Of a stretch of DNA of 64,000 bases, positions 19,957 through 32,300 are shown one piece after another. Numbering within the stretch: the first letter of the stretch is position 1; the number at the start of each line of letters is the position of its first letter. The translations under genes and the position numbers were made by a program. Source of the stretch: Chlamydomonas sphaeroides (lineage: Eukaryota; Chlorophyta; Chlorophyceae; Chlamydomonadales; Chlamydomonadaceae); NCBI GenBank assembly GCA_001662425.1, contig BDDC01000156.1:1-64000 (forward strand), read 5' to 3'. Below the pieces are notes generated by a model. That model saw nothing but the letters and a program-made list of their open reading frames with translations, was not told the DNA's origin and made no database searches.

Positions 19957-22900
19957 TCAGAACTTGAAGTTGTCGGATCCCTTGTTCTTCTTGGCCGCCT
20001 TGCCCTCGGCCGCGGCCGCCTGCTTGCGCTTCTGCTGCGCGGCCTTCTGCGCCACCATGTCGGAGAAGTCCTCGCGCTTGTTGGCGGAGCGCAGCTCGGC
20101 CATCTTCTCGTCGTACAGCGCCTTGACGCCGGCCTGCGGGTGTTCGGTTAGGCGGGCCAGCGAGCAACACCCGGGGTGGGGTCAGAAACGGTGCCACATC
20201 GGGCTTGCAACGCCGTGGCTTGTGGGCCCTAGCTTCGTGCGATTCGGAGTAGGCAGCGAAAGAGGAGCGCAGGCAGCAATGCCAGCGCGGCGCGAAGCTG
20301 CATGGGTTGTGTGAAGCACGCGTGTGCGTGCTGGCATCGAGTAGCGCCATGCCGGACAGGAAGCACGCCTACGCTGGCGCCCAAGGTCCCAGCAGCTGGG
20401 GCCGCCACGGCTCCCGTCCCTGGCACCACCACCATCCCGGCCCGCCGCCCCTCCCTCCCTGCCGCACCTCGTCCAGGCCCTCCAGCTCCTCGGGGCTGAT
20501 GGTCACCTCCACGTCCGCGCCCAAGTGCTTCAGGAAGTCCGGCCTGCGATGCACACGGGTAGCGCAGGGGTGCAGCGCAGCGTGCGGTGAACGCGCTGGC
20601 TAACGCGCACTAGTCATGAACGACCGTAGGGGGGGCAGCCGACGAGGGGACAGACGTTGGGGCTGCGCCATGCACACGCACGCCGGCGGCCCAGCGCAGG
20701 GCAGCGGCAGCAGGCGCGGGCTGCAGGGCTCCCGCGCGCGCCACTCACTTCTTCTTGCCCGCCGCCGCGCCGGCGGCCTTGTCCTTGTCGCCGCCGGGGA
20801 TGACGTACACGTGGTCGGTCCCCATGATGCCAGTGGCGCCCACGCCCACCTGCGCCCATAACCACGGCGAGCGAGGTCAGCTCCCTCACTCCACCACCGC
20901 ACACAATTCACTGCACGCCACCGGCGCGCCACCTGGAGGACACAGCTCCAGCGACGGAGCCGCTGCCGTGCCAGCGCCATCCCAGATCAAACCGGCGCGG
21001 AACGCCCACGCGTCCTCAGGCGGGAGCCCACTGCGCATCACCGCCACCGCACGCCCGCACCTGCTTCTGCTCCAGCACCGTGTACAGCTGGCGCGGCCCC
21101 TCTGCGTCCTTGCGCAGGTTGATGGTGTCGGGCGTCTCGATGCCGCTGGGCAGCGAAGAGGCTATGCCCGAGGCCAGGCCCGACACCATGCCGGACTGCA
21201 GGCCCGAGGCAATGCCCTCCGACATGGCCTCCTCTGCGGGGGACACACACCGCCACCACGGCAGGAGGCTCGTGTCGAAGCCGTGCGGCACCAGGCGTCC
21301 GGGATATGCTAGTAGATGGTGTTTGGATGTGCGGTGCCATGGCTAGAAAAGCAATGGGTGTTGATACGACATGGGTGTCGATACTACCGCGGCGCCCTGC
21401 AGGAACGTCACGATCAGGGCTCGGGCAGCCGTGGCGGGTGGCCGCGCATTGCGACAAACATGCGTTGGGGCGGCGCCGCTGGGTGTCGCTGGGCAGGCTC
21501 TCCACGCGCACGCACCGTCGAGCGGCTGCCCGGGCTGCTCCTCCTGCTCCTCCTCCTCCTCGCTGCTCTCCTCCTCCACCTCCACCTCTTCCATGGTGCC
21601 CCACAGCGTCTCCTTATCCATCTCCTCGTCGCTGTCGCCCTCGTCGCCCTGCTCCCCGAACACGTCGCCGTACAGCGGGTTGCCCTCCGCGTCCACCGGC
21701 GGCTTGCCCCAGCCACCTGCTCAGCGTCGCGATAGCAACGCGGCGGTCAAACGCAATCAAGCCAATGGCCCAATACGCGCGCACCAGGCAACAACAGCAC
21801 ACGGACGCTAGCTAGCTTGCGAGCGAGATCCGTAGCTGTGGGGTCCGGCGGGTGCCGCACTCCGCCAGGCAAGCGGCGCCGCGAGGAGGCACCCACCGGG
21901 GTGGTAGCCGAAGGAGCAGCCGTGCGGGATGGGCGCGTTGAGGCCGGGCACGCGCAGGTTGGGGTAGCTGGGCGGCGGGCCGTAGCGCTGCATGTTGATG
22001 AGCCATGGCGGCGGCGTCTTGTCGCTCATGCCCAGCGCCTCGCGCAGGGCGTCGCTCAGCTCGCCGGGCCGGCAGTGCGCCAGCCGCGCCTCAAACTCCT
22101 TGCCCTCGTAGTACAGCTCGCCCACGCCCGTCAGCGGCGGCGGCTTCTGGTGCTTGAAGAACGCGTCGTGCAGCACCTGGCGGTCAGGGATGGAAAGGGG
22201 AAGGTGCACCATAGTAGAGTCGGACCGCAATGCTAAGAGGCGGCAGTGCGGAGGCCACTACGCCAGCGGCATCATGACGAGCGACGGACCCTGCAGCGAG
22301 ACCGCGCCCGGCCACACGCGCACCTGGTAGTCAATGTCCATGCGGCCCATCTTGGGCGCCATCCGCTCGCGCTGCTTCTGCTTCATCTTCTTGGCCTCCT
22401 CCTTGGCCTGCGGGAGGGGCGCGCATCACGGAGTCAGCATAGCACCAGCGTAGCGCGCCCAGCGCCGGGCGCCTTCCCAGCAGGGCGGCCGCCCCTGAGA
22501 TCCAGACGCCCAGGGTCATCGCGACGACTGCTAGCGTGCTGCCCACATGCCCCGCCACGACGCCCACCTGGTACGCGGTGCGCATCTCCGCAATACCGGT
22601 GGCCTCAATGAAGTCCGGCAGCTTGAAGGGCGGCTTCTCCAGGCCGCGCTTGCCCTGCAGGTACTTGCGCTTCTGCGACCAGTGCCGCGGCACTGGCACC
22701 GTGTTGCGGTACGCCTGCGGAGGGACGTCAGCGCGGGGCGGCGGGGCCACTCGGGCAGGTGCGGGTGGGCCCACACCCTACCTGGTCGCTCCGCAACCCG
22801 TTGGCAGCACGACGGCGCCGCGCAACGCCCGCCCGCTGTCGCTCCTGCTGCCCGTGTTCTTGCTGCCTGCCCCTCCTGCGCGCTGCCATGTTGCTGCATC

Positions 22901-25093
22901 CGCTGCACCCGTTGGTACGACAAGCGGAGGAACACCAGCTCGGTTACCCCCACCCTCTCTCTTCTGCCCCTTCCCGCCCCATGCTACCCCTGTCCCTCTT
23001 GGTGCCTGTCGTTGCCCGACCGTTCAGCATGGTAGCAGGGGACCATGCTCCCTCATGCGTTGGCACAGCAAGGGGTCCCCTTCATCCGCTTCCCGTCCCA
23101 TTCCTGACCGGCCCCACCATCCTTCCCGTGGCGCCCTTCCCTTGCTTGCGCCGCACCTTGAGGAACACCAGCATGGGCGGGTCGGGCGCCGTCACGTCCC
23201 ACACCTCCACCACCTCGGGCCGCGCGCACACGGCCTTCAGCTCCGCCACCTTGAGGCGGTTCAGCAGCTTGAGCTTCTTCTTGCTCAGCTTGCCCTCCAC
23301 GTCCGTGCCTGGTGTGTGCGCAAACACCGCGGACACGCATGGCGTCAGAACGCGCGCGCAGCGTCGTGGCGCTAGCGATGGGTGCGCGGCCGTGTGGGGG
23401 CCTCGAGTGCGGGGGCCGGGAAGGGTGCGGACCCAAGGGCCACGGGCAGTCCACAAGGAGCCGGCACGGACCGCAGCGGCGACGGCGGCAGGTGGAGGCG
23501 GCCGCCAGCTGCTGCTGGTTTCCAACTGCTGCTGCTGCTGCGCAGCTCACCCTCCAAGTCCTCGCTCCCGGGCTCCGAGGTGGTCGCCTTCTTGTCCTCC
23601 TTTGCCCGCCCCTCGTCCTGCAGGGCCATGCGGTACACACGACAGCAGTCGAGCAACCCTGCCAACGCAGGACGGGGCACATCCCAGGGGCTGGCTTCCC
23701 CCCACCCCACACCGTCTCCAGCTGCCCAGGCGAAGCAGGAGGCCGGCACATGCACGCCGCGCACCTCCTCCTCGTCCTCGTCCTTGACCTCCACCGCGCC
23801 CGTGACCTCCTCCGCCGACGCGAACCGCTCAAACACCTTCTTGAACTCCTCAAAGGGGTCCACGGTCTTGGCCTCCTGCGGCGGCAGCGAAGCGGCGGGG
23901 CCGGTTAGGCCATCCGCGCAGGCAGAGCCCCAAGAGCCACGAGCTGCGTCGCCGCGGGCCCGCTCGCGTGCAAACGGAGCCTGCGCCCCGGCGGAGGGCA
24001 GAGGCAGAGTGCAACCGCACTGCTTCCACGCGCCGCAGCAAGCGCCGTGGCAGCGAAGTGCTGGGGCAGAGCTCGCAACGACTGCCGCCTCGCGCCGCCG
24101 GCATGCTTAGCGCCAAGCCTCAATGCCTCGTCGCCCAGCAGCCTCCCGCCATTTTTATCACAACGTGCACGCTTGCGTACGCCCACGGCTGCAGCGTCAA
24201 CATGTTTCCCTGCCGATGTCGATGCCGCAGCCCTGTGGCGCTCCCGTCACCCCATCCGTTGCAGCGCACCCCGTCTCGCCCCTCAACGCCCTGCTCGCCG
24301 CGTTGTGGCTCGGATCGGGGTGCAGCTGGCACGCGCGGCAGCCGCATAGAACTGTCGCTTCGAACGTAAGCGCATGGGGGGGCGGAGCGCTGCCTGATCT
24401 TCGCGTGGCGGCCCCAGTCCTGGGCTTGCCGTTGCCATGCCTGGCCCAAGAAGGCCGGGGCCCCACGCCGTGCGGTCCGGCTTACCGCTGGCTGGGCGAA
24501 GCCCAGGCCGCCGCCAAAGCCCAGGCCGCCTAGCCCTGGCCGCTCGTCCTCCTCCATGGCTCCTGCTGAGGACTCCCCGCCATCCCCTCGGAGGGAGTCC
24601 AGTTCCAGCGGCGCGGACACATACTCAATAACAATTTCCTCGTCGTCTCCCTCCTCCTGGGAGGAGAAAGGAGCAGCCAGCGGCAGGTGTCCTTGATCCG
24701 GGCGACATGGTGCATGCGGCTCGCTTGGGCCAGAGCGAGGTGCACAGCGGCGAGCCTTGCCGCGCAGCGGCGTGGCGCCCGACGCCCCTCAGCGGCGTGG
24801 CGCCCCGACGCCCCTCCCCGCCACGTTGCTCACCGAGGTCGGCACAGCGGCCCCCGCTGCGCCCTTTGGCTTGTCGCCTTGCTGCCTGCGATTCACAGCG
24901 CACGACGTCAGTACGTGTTCTCCTGCGAGCCGGCCGAACGCCGCCCATCGCACCTGCGTTGCTGCTTGTTCTGCTTCTTCTTCTTTTTCCGCTCCTTCTC
25001 CTTGTCTGCTTTAGCCTTCTTGCCATTTGCAGCACTGGGCACAGCTACGCCGTTATCCCCGTTCTGAGGGCGGGTCTCCTCCTCTTGCGCCAT
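19957..25093 (-). CDS. SF3B2: Splicing factor 3B subunit 2 (SF3B2/SAP145/Cus1)
   Basis: About 13 minus-strand exons run from the ATG at 25093 to TGA at 19957-19959 and encode roughly 600-650 aa. Recognised in order: a basic N-terminus (KERKKKKKQNKQQ); EEIVIEYVSAP; VDPFEEFKKVFERF; LSKKKLKLLNRLKVAELK and RPEVVEVWDVTAPDP (start of the DUF382 domain); VPVPRHWSQKRKYLQGKRG; ELYYEGKEFEARL; PPPWLINMQRYGPPPSYPNL and PIPHGCSFGYHPGGWGKPP (PSP domain); an acidic SSEEEEEQEE stretch; GIETPDTINLRK; and a KREDFSDMVAQKAAQQKRK tail ending FKF. It is a U2 snRNP SF3b component that contacts pre-mRNA near the branch point. The N-terminal SAP domain and proline-rich part of the animal protein are absent. The exon 1/exon 2 junction (about 24952/24675) does not close in phase with the obvious sites, so a small exon may be missing from this model. 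Confidence 0.93.
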
Positions 25094-26246
25094 GGCTGGC
25101 CCACGCGGGCAGCCGCGCTCTTAGGTCCGCTGCAGCCCTAGTGCGTTCGTAAGAATCCTGGCGTGCGGTGAATCAGTCAGCGCTGTGCAGAGCCTGGCCA
25201 GCGTAAAGATCGGCACTCGACGACAAAGTACAGCAAATAGCTTCTAGATAGCGTGTTCAGTGCGATAAGCAAACGGACTGCGTGGAGGTAGTTGTATGCG
25301 GGAGCTCATGCACACTGGCCCGGACGCCGCTCATCAGCTCGCTAGTAAAACACACAATGCCGTCGAACTGCACAAAGACACAGTGAGACATCCCGCGTCT
25401 CATCACATCCGTGGGGGCACTGGCAAAGGCCTTGAACGCCCCTGCGAGGACGCATGCTGTCTGAGCATCACCGCAACGAGCCCCAGGGCAAGGCCTCAAA
25501 ACAGTGCATGCAGCGCAGTCATGCTTAAACGGGTTTGATTCGGGCCAGCGGGCGCAGAGGCCGGCAACCGCTGGCTGGGTATCAGGTCGGCCAGTTCTGG
25601 GCTAGGGGAGAGTGTGTGTGTATGGGCCCCCGCACCATGCACGCCACGCCCACACGTCCATCTACGCACGCCGCACCTTGAAGTGTTCAGAACCACTTAT
25701 GGTCAGCAAAGCACACCGCTTGCAAGGCCACGGCAGCCTTCTATCATAGCGGGCCTCAGTCAAGGCGCCGCACGTGGCCCGTTGCGCTTGTGCTGGCTGC
25801 CAGGCCGCTAGACCTAAGGGTTCTGCGGTGCCCTCCATATGGGCATCTGCGCACAACAACAACCAACAGGAACACGCACGAAACCAGAAACTCCCCTGAA
25901 CAAACCCCGCCCCCCCCGGACTTCCCCCTGTGCAATCTGCGCCCCCCTCCTCTACCTGCCCCTACCCGCATCGGCGGATGTCAACGGTCCAACGCCGTGC
26001 GAGGACGGCGCGATATGAGACCCGCTTCGCGCCCAACTGTGTGCGGAATGTACCTGAGCGACGCCGACACCTGCCTTGCTTTGTGAATAGAAGGTTGCAA
26101 AATGTATCGGTTATGCAGGCCTGCGGGAGCGTTTGATTGTGGAAAGCACTGCATTCGCCCATGCAGGTGCGCGCCCATACGCAACTCAGGCTGGCACACG
26201 CCACCCCTCTTTCTCGCTCTGCCTGTCTCCTGCACACGGTGGAACC
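25094..26246. other. Divergent intergenic region, SF3B2 / RPS11
   Basis: The region separates two divergently transcribed housekeeping genes (start codons 1,153 bases apart) and should hold both promoters. No TATA box or other strong element was recognised. Parts are less GC-rich than the flanking genes. No ORF with family resemblance was seen. Confidence 0.5.
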
Positions 26247-28907
26247 ATGGCCGACCAGGTCCGTGCAGCAGTGCCGCCGCCGCAAACAGCTCGTTCTTGC
26301 GCTGAACGCGCTCCGTGCCCGTTTGCAGACTGAGAGGGCGTTCCAGAAGCAGTTCGGCGTGACCGGCTGCTTCAAGTCGAAGGAGAAGAAGGCCCCGGGC
26401 AAGAGCGGCCACCGCTTCTACAAGCAGATTGGCCTGGGCTTCAAGACGCCCAAGGAGGCCATTGAGGGTGCGTGATGCATGCAACACCACTTCACGTGCA
26501 GGGCGCAGCAGCGACTTTGGTCGGCGCCGGGGCCGCCGCGCCGACCAGCACGATGGTCGGCGCGGACGCTCTGGCACTGCTGCTGGCACCATTTGAAAAT
26601 CGGGGGGATTGAGAAATTTGCGTTTACTCGCATGCAGGCCACTACGTGGACAAGAAGTGCCCATTCACCGGCAACATTTCCATCCGCGGCCGTATCCTGA
26701 CGGGTGAGCGCCCCTTTGGTGGTTGTGGTACTGTCGAAGAGCGAGCGGTTTCCGCGACGGGTCGTCTGGTGGGGGCACAACCCGGCCTTGCCAACCTGCC
26801 GCTTGGCCCCTCCCTGTGCCTCGCGGGGAGCTGTGGCCCGCCTGCGTTGCATTTTCACAACAGCAGCTCACCATGCGCGTGCGTGGACCGCTCGGCCGTG
26901 CTGCCCGGGGCAGGTCGCCTCCCCTCCCGGCTCCGTGCAGGGCACGAACTCCGTGGGAGCTGCCACGCCCCGCCTAGCAGCCCCACCGGCCCTGGCTCTG
27001 CACATTGACGGGGTGACTGAGCTGTGGCACCCTGTTCTTGCAGGCTACGTCAAGTCGACGAAGATGAACCGCACCATCGTCGTCCGCCGTGACTACCTGC
27101 ACTTCGTGAAGAAGTACGGCAGGTGCGACCAGAGCCGCGGTGCAGCGCGATGGTTACGGTGGCGACGGTTGGGGAATGAGCTGCCATCGGTGCGGGGTAG
27201 CATGGGTGGGCTCTGTGGGGTTCCCCTGTGCCCCACAGCGCCGTTCTCTCCCTGCATCATCGCTTGACCTGCGGATGGGAGGACTCACAGCAGCGGACTG
27301 CCCGGACAGCTGCGGCGCCCACGGAGCTCAGCCAAAGGCGACAGCAGGCCGGATGGCGAGGACATGCAGCCGCCGCCGTGGGGGTGGGCAGCGGGGCCGC
27401 TGCAGGCAGCAGCAGCGGCCCCGCCCCCAACGATGCACGTCTAGCGCCCGCCCCTCACGGACCTCCGGGCTGGGGGCCCCCCGGAGCCATAGCAGCTACC
27501 GGCGGCAGCGGCTGTCCTACGTCTGGCACGAAGCAGCAGCAGTCGGCCCATTGCGGCGCTGCTCGCGCCGCAGTCACGCGGCCCGGCCGGACTGGCCAGA
27601 CGCCAAGGACCCGCGCGGTGCGGTGCTGTTCGACATGAGCCCCGCTGCAAGCCAGCGTGCAGCAGCTGTCTGGCGGCCAGCGGCGGGATGCAGCCTGGTG
27701 GTCAGGCTGGTGTGCGCAGCTACGAATGTGTCTGGCCGTGCCTGACCCGCGGCTATGGCCCGCTGGCGGAACAGAGCATGCCCAGCGCGGCAGCCGGGAC
27801 AGCGATTGCGCGTTCTGCTAGGCAGACTGCTGGGAGCGGAGCTGGAACGTGGACGCTTCGTAACCTGCAAGGCGGCGCAGGATTGCCGTGCAGCGCTCGC
27901 CGTGTGTGGCACCCGCGGGGTCCCTAAGGGCCCCTCCGCATGGGCTGACGTTGTGGGGCCCTGCGCGCCGCGGCGCCCGCCGCCCCGCAGGTATGAGAAG
28001 AGGCACCGCAACATCTCGGCGCACATCTCCCCCTGCTTCCGCGTGCGGGAGGGTGACAGCGTCGTCATCGGCCAGTGCCGGTGAGTAACAAGGGTAGGGT
28101 GCGACCACGGGGTTGTGCTTTGGGTACCTGGGTCGGGGCAGCGCTTTGGAAACTAGCACAAGAGTACGCCACATGGCGGCCGCAACGGCACGCGCCGGCA
28201 GCGGTAGCGGCGTCGCTGGCGTCGCTGGCGTCGCTATTGTAGCTCGCAGCAGCACGGACTGGCGGCTGGATTGGCAGCTTTGGAGCCGCCGGTGCGCTGC
28301 AGCCCCACATGTGGATCAACGTGCTGCGTGGCTGGCGGCGGATCGGGACCAGTGCTGGCGCCGCTGGAGGGTGCTCCTTGGGGCGGACAGCGCAGCAGCC
28401 CTGCGGCGAGCAGCGGAACAGCGATGGCGGTGGCAAGAGCTGCCCGGACGGGCGTCGCTGGCCCGGGCAGCGCAGCTCCGCTGGCGTTCTGTCGGTGGGC
28501 GGCTGTCCGGTCGGGTCCAGTCCCGGCAGCAGCACGCAGAAGTGCCCAGCGATTGATGGGTGGCGCCCCACAACTGCGGGCCGCTCAGCACGTACTGCGG
28601 TGGTGGCACGCCGAGCTGGTCCGCAGCGCCTTGTCGTGCACGGACGGGCGGACACTCGCGGCCGCCAGCTTGCGAGCAGCGTGCACCAGCACGCGCATGG
28701 AAGCAGAAGCCGCCGGCCGCCGGCACATTTTCAGCTGGTGTTGGTGTCCGGGTGGAAAGATGCACGTGCGGTCTGACGTGCTCTGCGCGCTGCGCCCGCT
28801 CCCTATCCCTGCCCATCCGCAGGCCCCTGTCCAAGACCGTGCGCTTCAACGTGCTGCGCGTCACCCCCACCGGCGCGTCGGCCAAGAAGGGCTTCTCGTC
28901 CTTCTAA
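26247..28907 (+). CDS. RPS11: 40S ribosomal protein S11 (uS17)
   Basis: Exons are 26247-26258, 26329-26467, 26638-26703, 27044-27122, 27991-28080 and 28823-28907, giving 156 aa, the usual length for eukaryotic uS17. Exon 1 is just MADQ. Recognisable segments are TERAFQKQFGVTGCF, GFKTPKEAIEG, YVDKKCPFTGNISIRGR, STKMNRTIVVRRDYLHF, RNISAHISPCFRVREGD and SKTVRFNVLRV; the end is KKGFSSF. It binds 18S rRNA in the body of the small subunit. Introns 4 (868 bases) and 5 (742 bases) are far longer than the exons. Ribosomal-protein introns often host snoRNAs, but no convincing C/D or H/ACA boxes were seen. A TGTAA lies 29 bases after the stop. Confidence 0.97.
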
Positions 28908-28935
28908 GCGCGTGTCGCGGCTGCGGCGGGAGCGG

Positions 28936-28940
28936 TGTAA
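28936..28940 (+). terminator. Poly(A) signal TGTAA, RPS11
   Basis: It lies 29 bases past the RPS11 stop on the same strand and predicts a very short 3' UTR, common for ribosomal protein genes. Confidence 0.7.
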
Positions 28941-29013
28941 TTTCTGTGCGTGCTGGCGCCCCCGTCTCAACACGCACCACGCGGCGTATGCAGTGGACAG
29001 CTGTGATCAGCCT

Positions 29014-29018
29014 TTACA
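29014..29018 (-). terminator. Poly(A) signal (TGTAA on minus strand), BLISTER-like gene
   Basis: TTACA on the plus strand lies about 366 bases beyond the minus-strand stop at 29384 and only 74 bases from the convergent RPS11 signal. Confidence 0.5.
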
Positions 29019-29383
29019 GAACAGTGATGCCCCTGGCTGGCAAGGCGGCACGGCCGGGCGCGCGCATGAGGCTCAAGGGCGTGTTGCACACGTTCATCGA
29101 CCTGGTCGGGTGCAGCAAACAGTCACCCTGGTAGCAGCTGCAGCCATGAGTCGCCTCCCAGCGGCACACAAATGCTTCCGTCCGACTTACGCTGCGCCCC
29201 CCTGCGCTGTGTGCAAAGGTCGTCCACCGCCGCACGCGAACTGCTGCTTCTGACCTAGCCGAACGAGCCCGTCAAACGACACTAGCCGCAAGCACTAATA
29301 ACACACTCCAGCCTGGCCCACCCCAAACCATCAAGCCGCCGTCAACCTGTTGGCCCCTGCCCCGACCCCAAGCCCGGGTGGCG

Positions 29384-32300
29384 TTACAGCACCGTACTGC
29401 GCCCGCGCTTCTTCTGACGCGGCCTAAACAAGTAGCCCATCCAGCCCTGCCGGCCGGGCGTCGCCTGCTGCGGCGCTGAGCTAGGGAAGCCGCCCACGCC
29501 GTCTGCTAGCGAGATGTCCCGCGTCGAGCGCGTGGGCGTCGCGTGCGGGTCCGCAGCCGCCAGCGCGGCGCCCACCTCGGTGCCGCCGCGCGCGTGTGCG
29601 CCGTTGCTGCCGTCGCCGTGCGGGTGGTGGCCTAGGAAGGCCTGCTGCCCGCTGGCATGCGTGGGGGTGACAGCCGAGTCGAGCGCGTGGCTCGCCACGC
29701 TGGCGGGCGTCTGCACATGGGAGCGGACAGCGCAGGGGCGCAGGGCAATGTTGGCGGTCTGGAAAGGCGCGTCATTTGACTTGCGCACGCTGGGCCAATG
29801 CCAGGCATGGGCCACCCCCGCCTCAGCGGCGCAGCAACCCACATGGTGCAGGGACAGCGGCGGCAGCGCCAGCTGCTGCTGCTGCTGCTGCTGCTGCTGG
29901 CCGGCGTGGGCGTGCAGCGCCTGCTGCGCCACGGCGCGCAGCGGCGTGGACAGGTGCGGCCCCAGCGCGCCCGCCAGCGTCAGCTCCAGGCGCTGCGTCT
30001 GCAGCTCCAGCTTGCCGCGCAGCTCGTCGTTCTCCGCAGTCAGGTCCGCCAGCCGCGACTGCGGCGCCACATGGGGGCGGGGGCGGGGGCGGGGGAGAGG
30101 CGCCAACACAGCAGACGGACCTCAGCGCCTGCCTGTTATACCGGGCCCCAGCCCACTGGCCAGGCTCGCAGCCGACGTGCGGCACGGCGCCGCACCACAG
30201 CAGGGAGCGACCAGGGCCCTCGTCCACAATCCATAGCCCATTTTGGCTGCCGACCCAGTAATGCAACGAACAACTGGATGGGACTGGATGGAATCCCTGG
30301 GCTCCACATGAGTCGCACAGGGCCATACCCCGCCCCACCTGCAAGTCCAAGATCTGCCCCGCGCTGGCCTCCTGCGCCGCCTCAAACTCCTCCATCATGT
30401 CCCCGATGGAGCCCATGAGCCGCATCTGCTCCTCCACCATGAGCGCCACCGGGTCGCCGCCGCTGATGGGACCCGCCGGCAGCCAGCGCGCCAGCGCCAG
30501 TGCGACGCCGTCTAGGCCCTCGCCCAGCAGCCCGGCGCCGTCCTGCCCAGCGCCGCGCTGCCGCAGGCTGCAAGGTGGTTTGGGGCACAGGCATGGAGGT
30601 GGAGGCGGGCAGGCGTACGCGGCCGGCGTCTGCATCAAGGGAGCTGAGCCACATAGTACAATGTGTTCAGATCCCAACATAGCGAGGCCCCAGGCAGCGC
30701 ACCTGCGCCGCAGCGCCGAGGTATCCAGCGCCGACATCGCGCGCTCCGCCGCCACGGCGCTGGGCGCGTCGCGCTGCGGCCTCGCCGCTGTCCAGTCGGC
30801 CGGCTGCCGCGGCCTCGGCCCCGCCGTTGAGCCGTCGCCGTTGCCGTCCGCAGAGGCCAGCGCCAGCTGCCGGTCACCGTCTCCGTCAACCGGCCCGGTC
30901 ACACTGTCCATGTCCCCGCCGATGATGGCCTCGACGCGCCGCTCTGCCTCGCGCTCGGCCGCCTCCGCCGCCGCGACGGCCTCGGCCGCCGCCGCCGCAG
31001 CGGCCGCATGAGCCTCAGCCGCGGCCAGCTCTGCCGCCAGCTCACACTGCACCTCCGCCGTCGCGGTGGGCGGCTTGGGGGGCGGCGGCGCAACGACGGG
31101 CGCGTGGCCGTTGGGCAGCCGCATGTGCGGCGCCGCGGCTGCCAGGGTGGCGGCCTGCGACAGCAGCTTCTCCTCGGCTGCCTCCAGCTTGGCCTCGGTC
31201 TGCTTCAGCTTGACGACCAGGTTGCGGCCCTTGAGCTGGTGCTGCGTCAGCTCGTTCGCCCGCTCCTCCGCCTGGCTCGTCAGCGCGGCCACCTGCGCAG
31301 CAGGGCGCCGGCAGCGCGGGTGCAGGCAGCGGTGGGCAGGGGCATGGCTCGGCATGCGCGGGCGCGGCTGCGGCCCAGCCAACGTGCAGGCAGGCAGGCA
31401 GCCGGGCTGCGGCAGCCCGACATGCCTCGTGTGCTCGTGCCGCTGCCTGCCGCGCTCCCACCTGCTTCTCCAGCTTGCGCGCCCGCGCGGTGGCCTCTTC
31501 CGAGGTCCGCTCCGCCTTGAGCACGGCGCTCTTGAGCTGCAGCACCTGCGGGGACAGAACAGCACAGCACGAGCTGTCAGCATGGGTGAGAGCTGCTAGC
31601 AGATGCATGCCTTGCCAGTTGGGTCCCTGGCAGGGCCATCCTCCCTTCGCCCCTAGCCTGCGCCAGGTGATGTAAGCAAAAGCCGCGGCTAGCCACGGCC
31701 TGTCTGCAGCATGCGCCCGCCCCCTGCCACCGCACCTGGTTCTCCAGCGCCACCACTTCGGCCGCCAGCGCCTGCGCGCGCGAGGAAGCCTCTGCGTAGC
31801 TAGTGCGTGCCGCCTGGCGCTCGTCGGAGAAGCCCTCGAGCGACAGCGACAGAGCCTGCAGCTCGTCCTCCTGCTGCTTGACCTGCGGCACGGAGCAGCC
31901 CGTGGCAGCGCAAATTGAACGTGTGCCACATATCACAAGGGCACCAGCATCCTGACGGCTGCAACAGGCCCCAGCAGCCCACCTTGCGCCGCAGCTCCTC
32001 CACCAGCGCGCCGCGCGTGTTGTACTGGCGCGTGAGCTCCTCGTTCTCCTCGCCCAGCTGCTCGTTGAGCCGCACCTGCTGCTGCAGGCCGCGGCTCAGC
32101 TGCAGCTTCTCCTCCGTCAGCTCGTCAATGTGCTGCTGCAGCGATGAGAACTGCGCTCGGCTGCCGCCACTGCCGCCACCGGGGCCGCCGAAGCCGTGCG
32201 CGCCGCTGCAGGGCCAAGGTACGCACACCACAGCGGCGTGAGGAGGGGTCACGGCCACGCGGACCGCACGCACGTGCGCGCGTTCCTGTCGCGCCTCCGC

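Noticed and set aside
27123..28822. snoRNA genes inside the long RPS11 introns
   Set aside because: Host context is suggestive, but no paired C/D boxes or H/ACA hairpin-ACA pattern could be found by eye.
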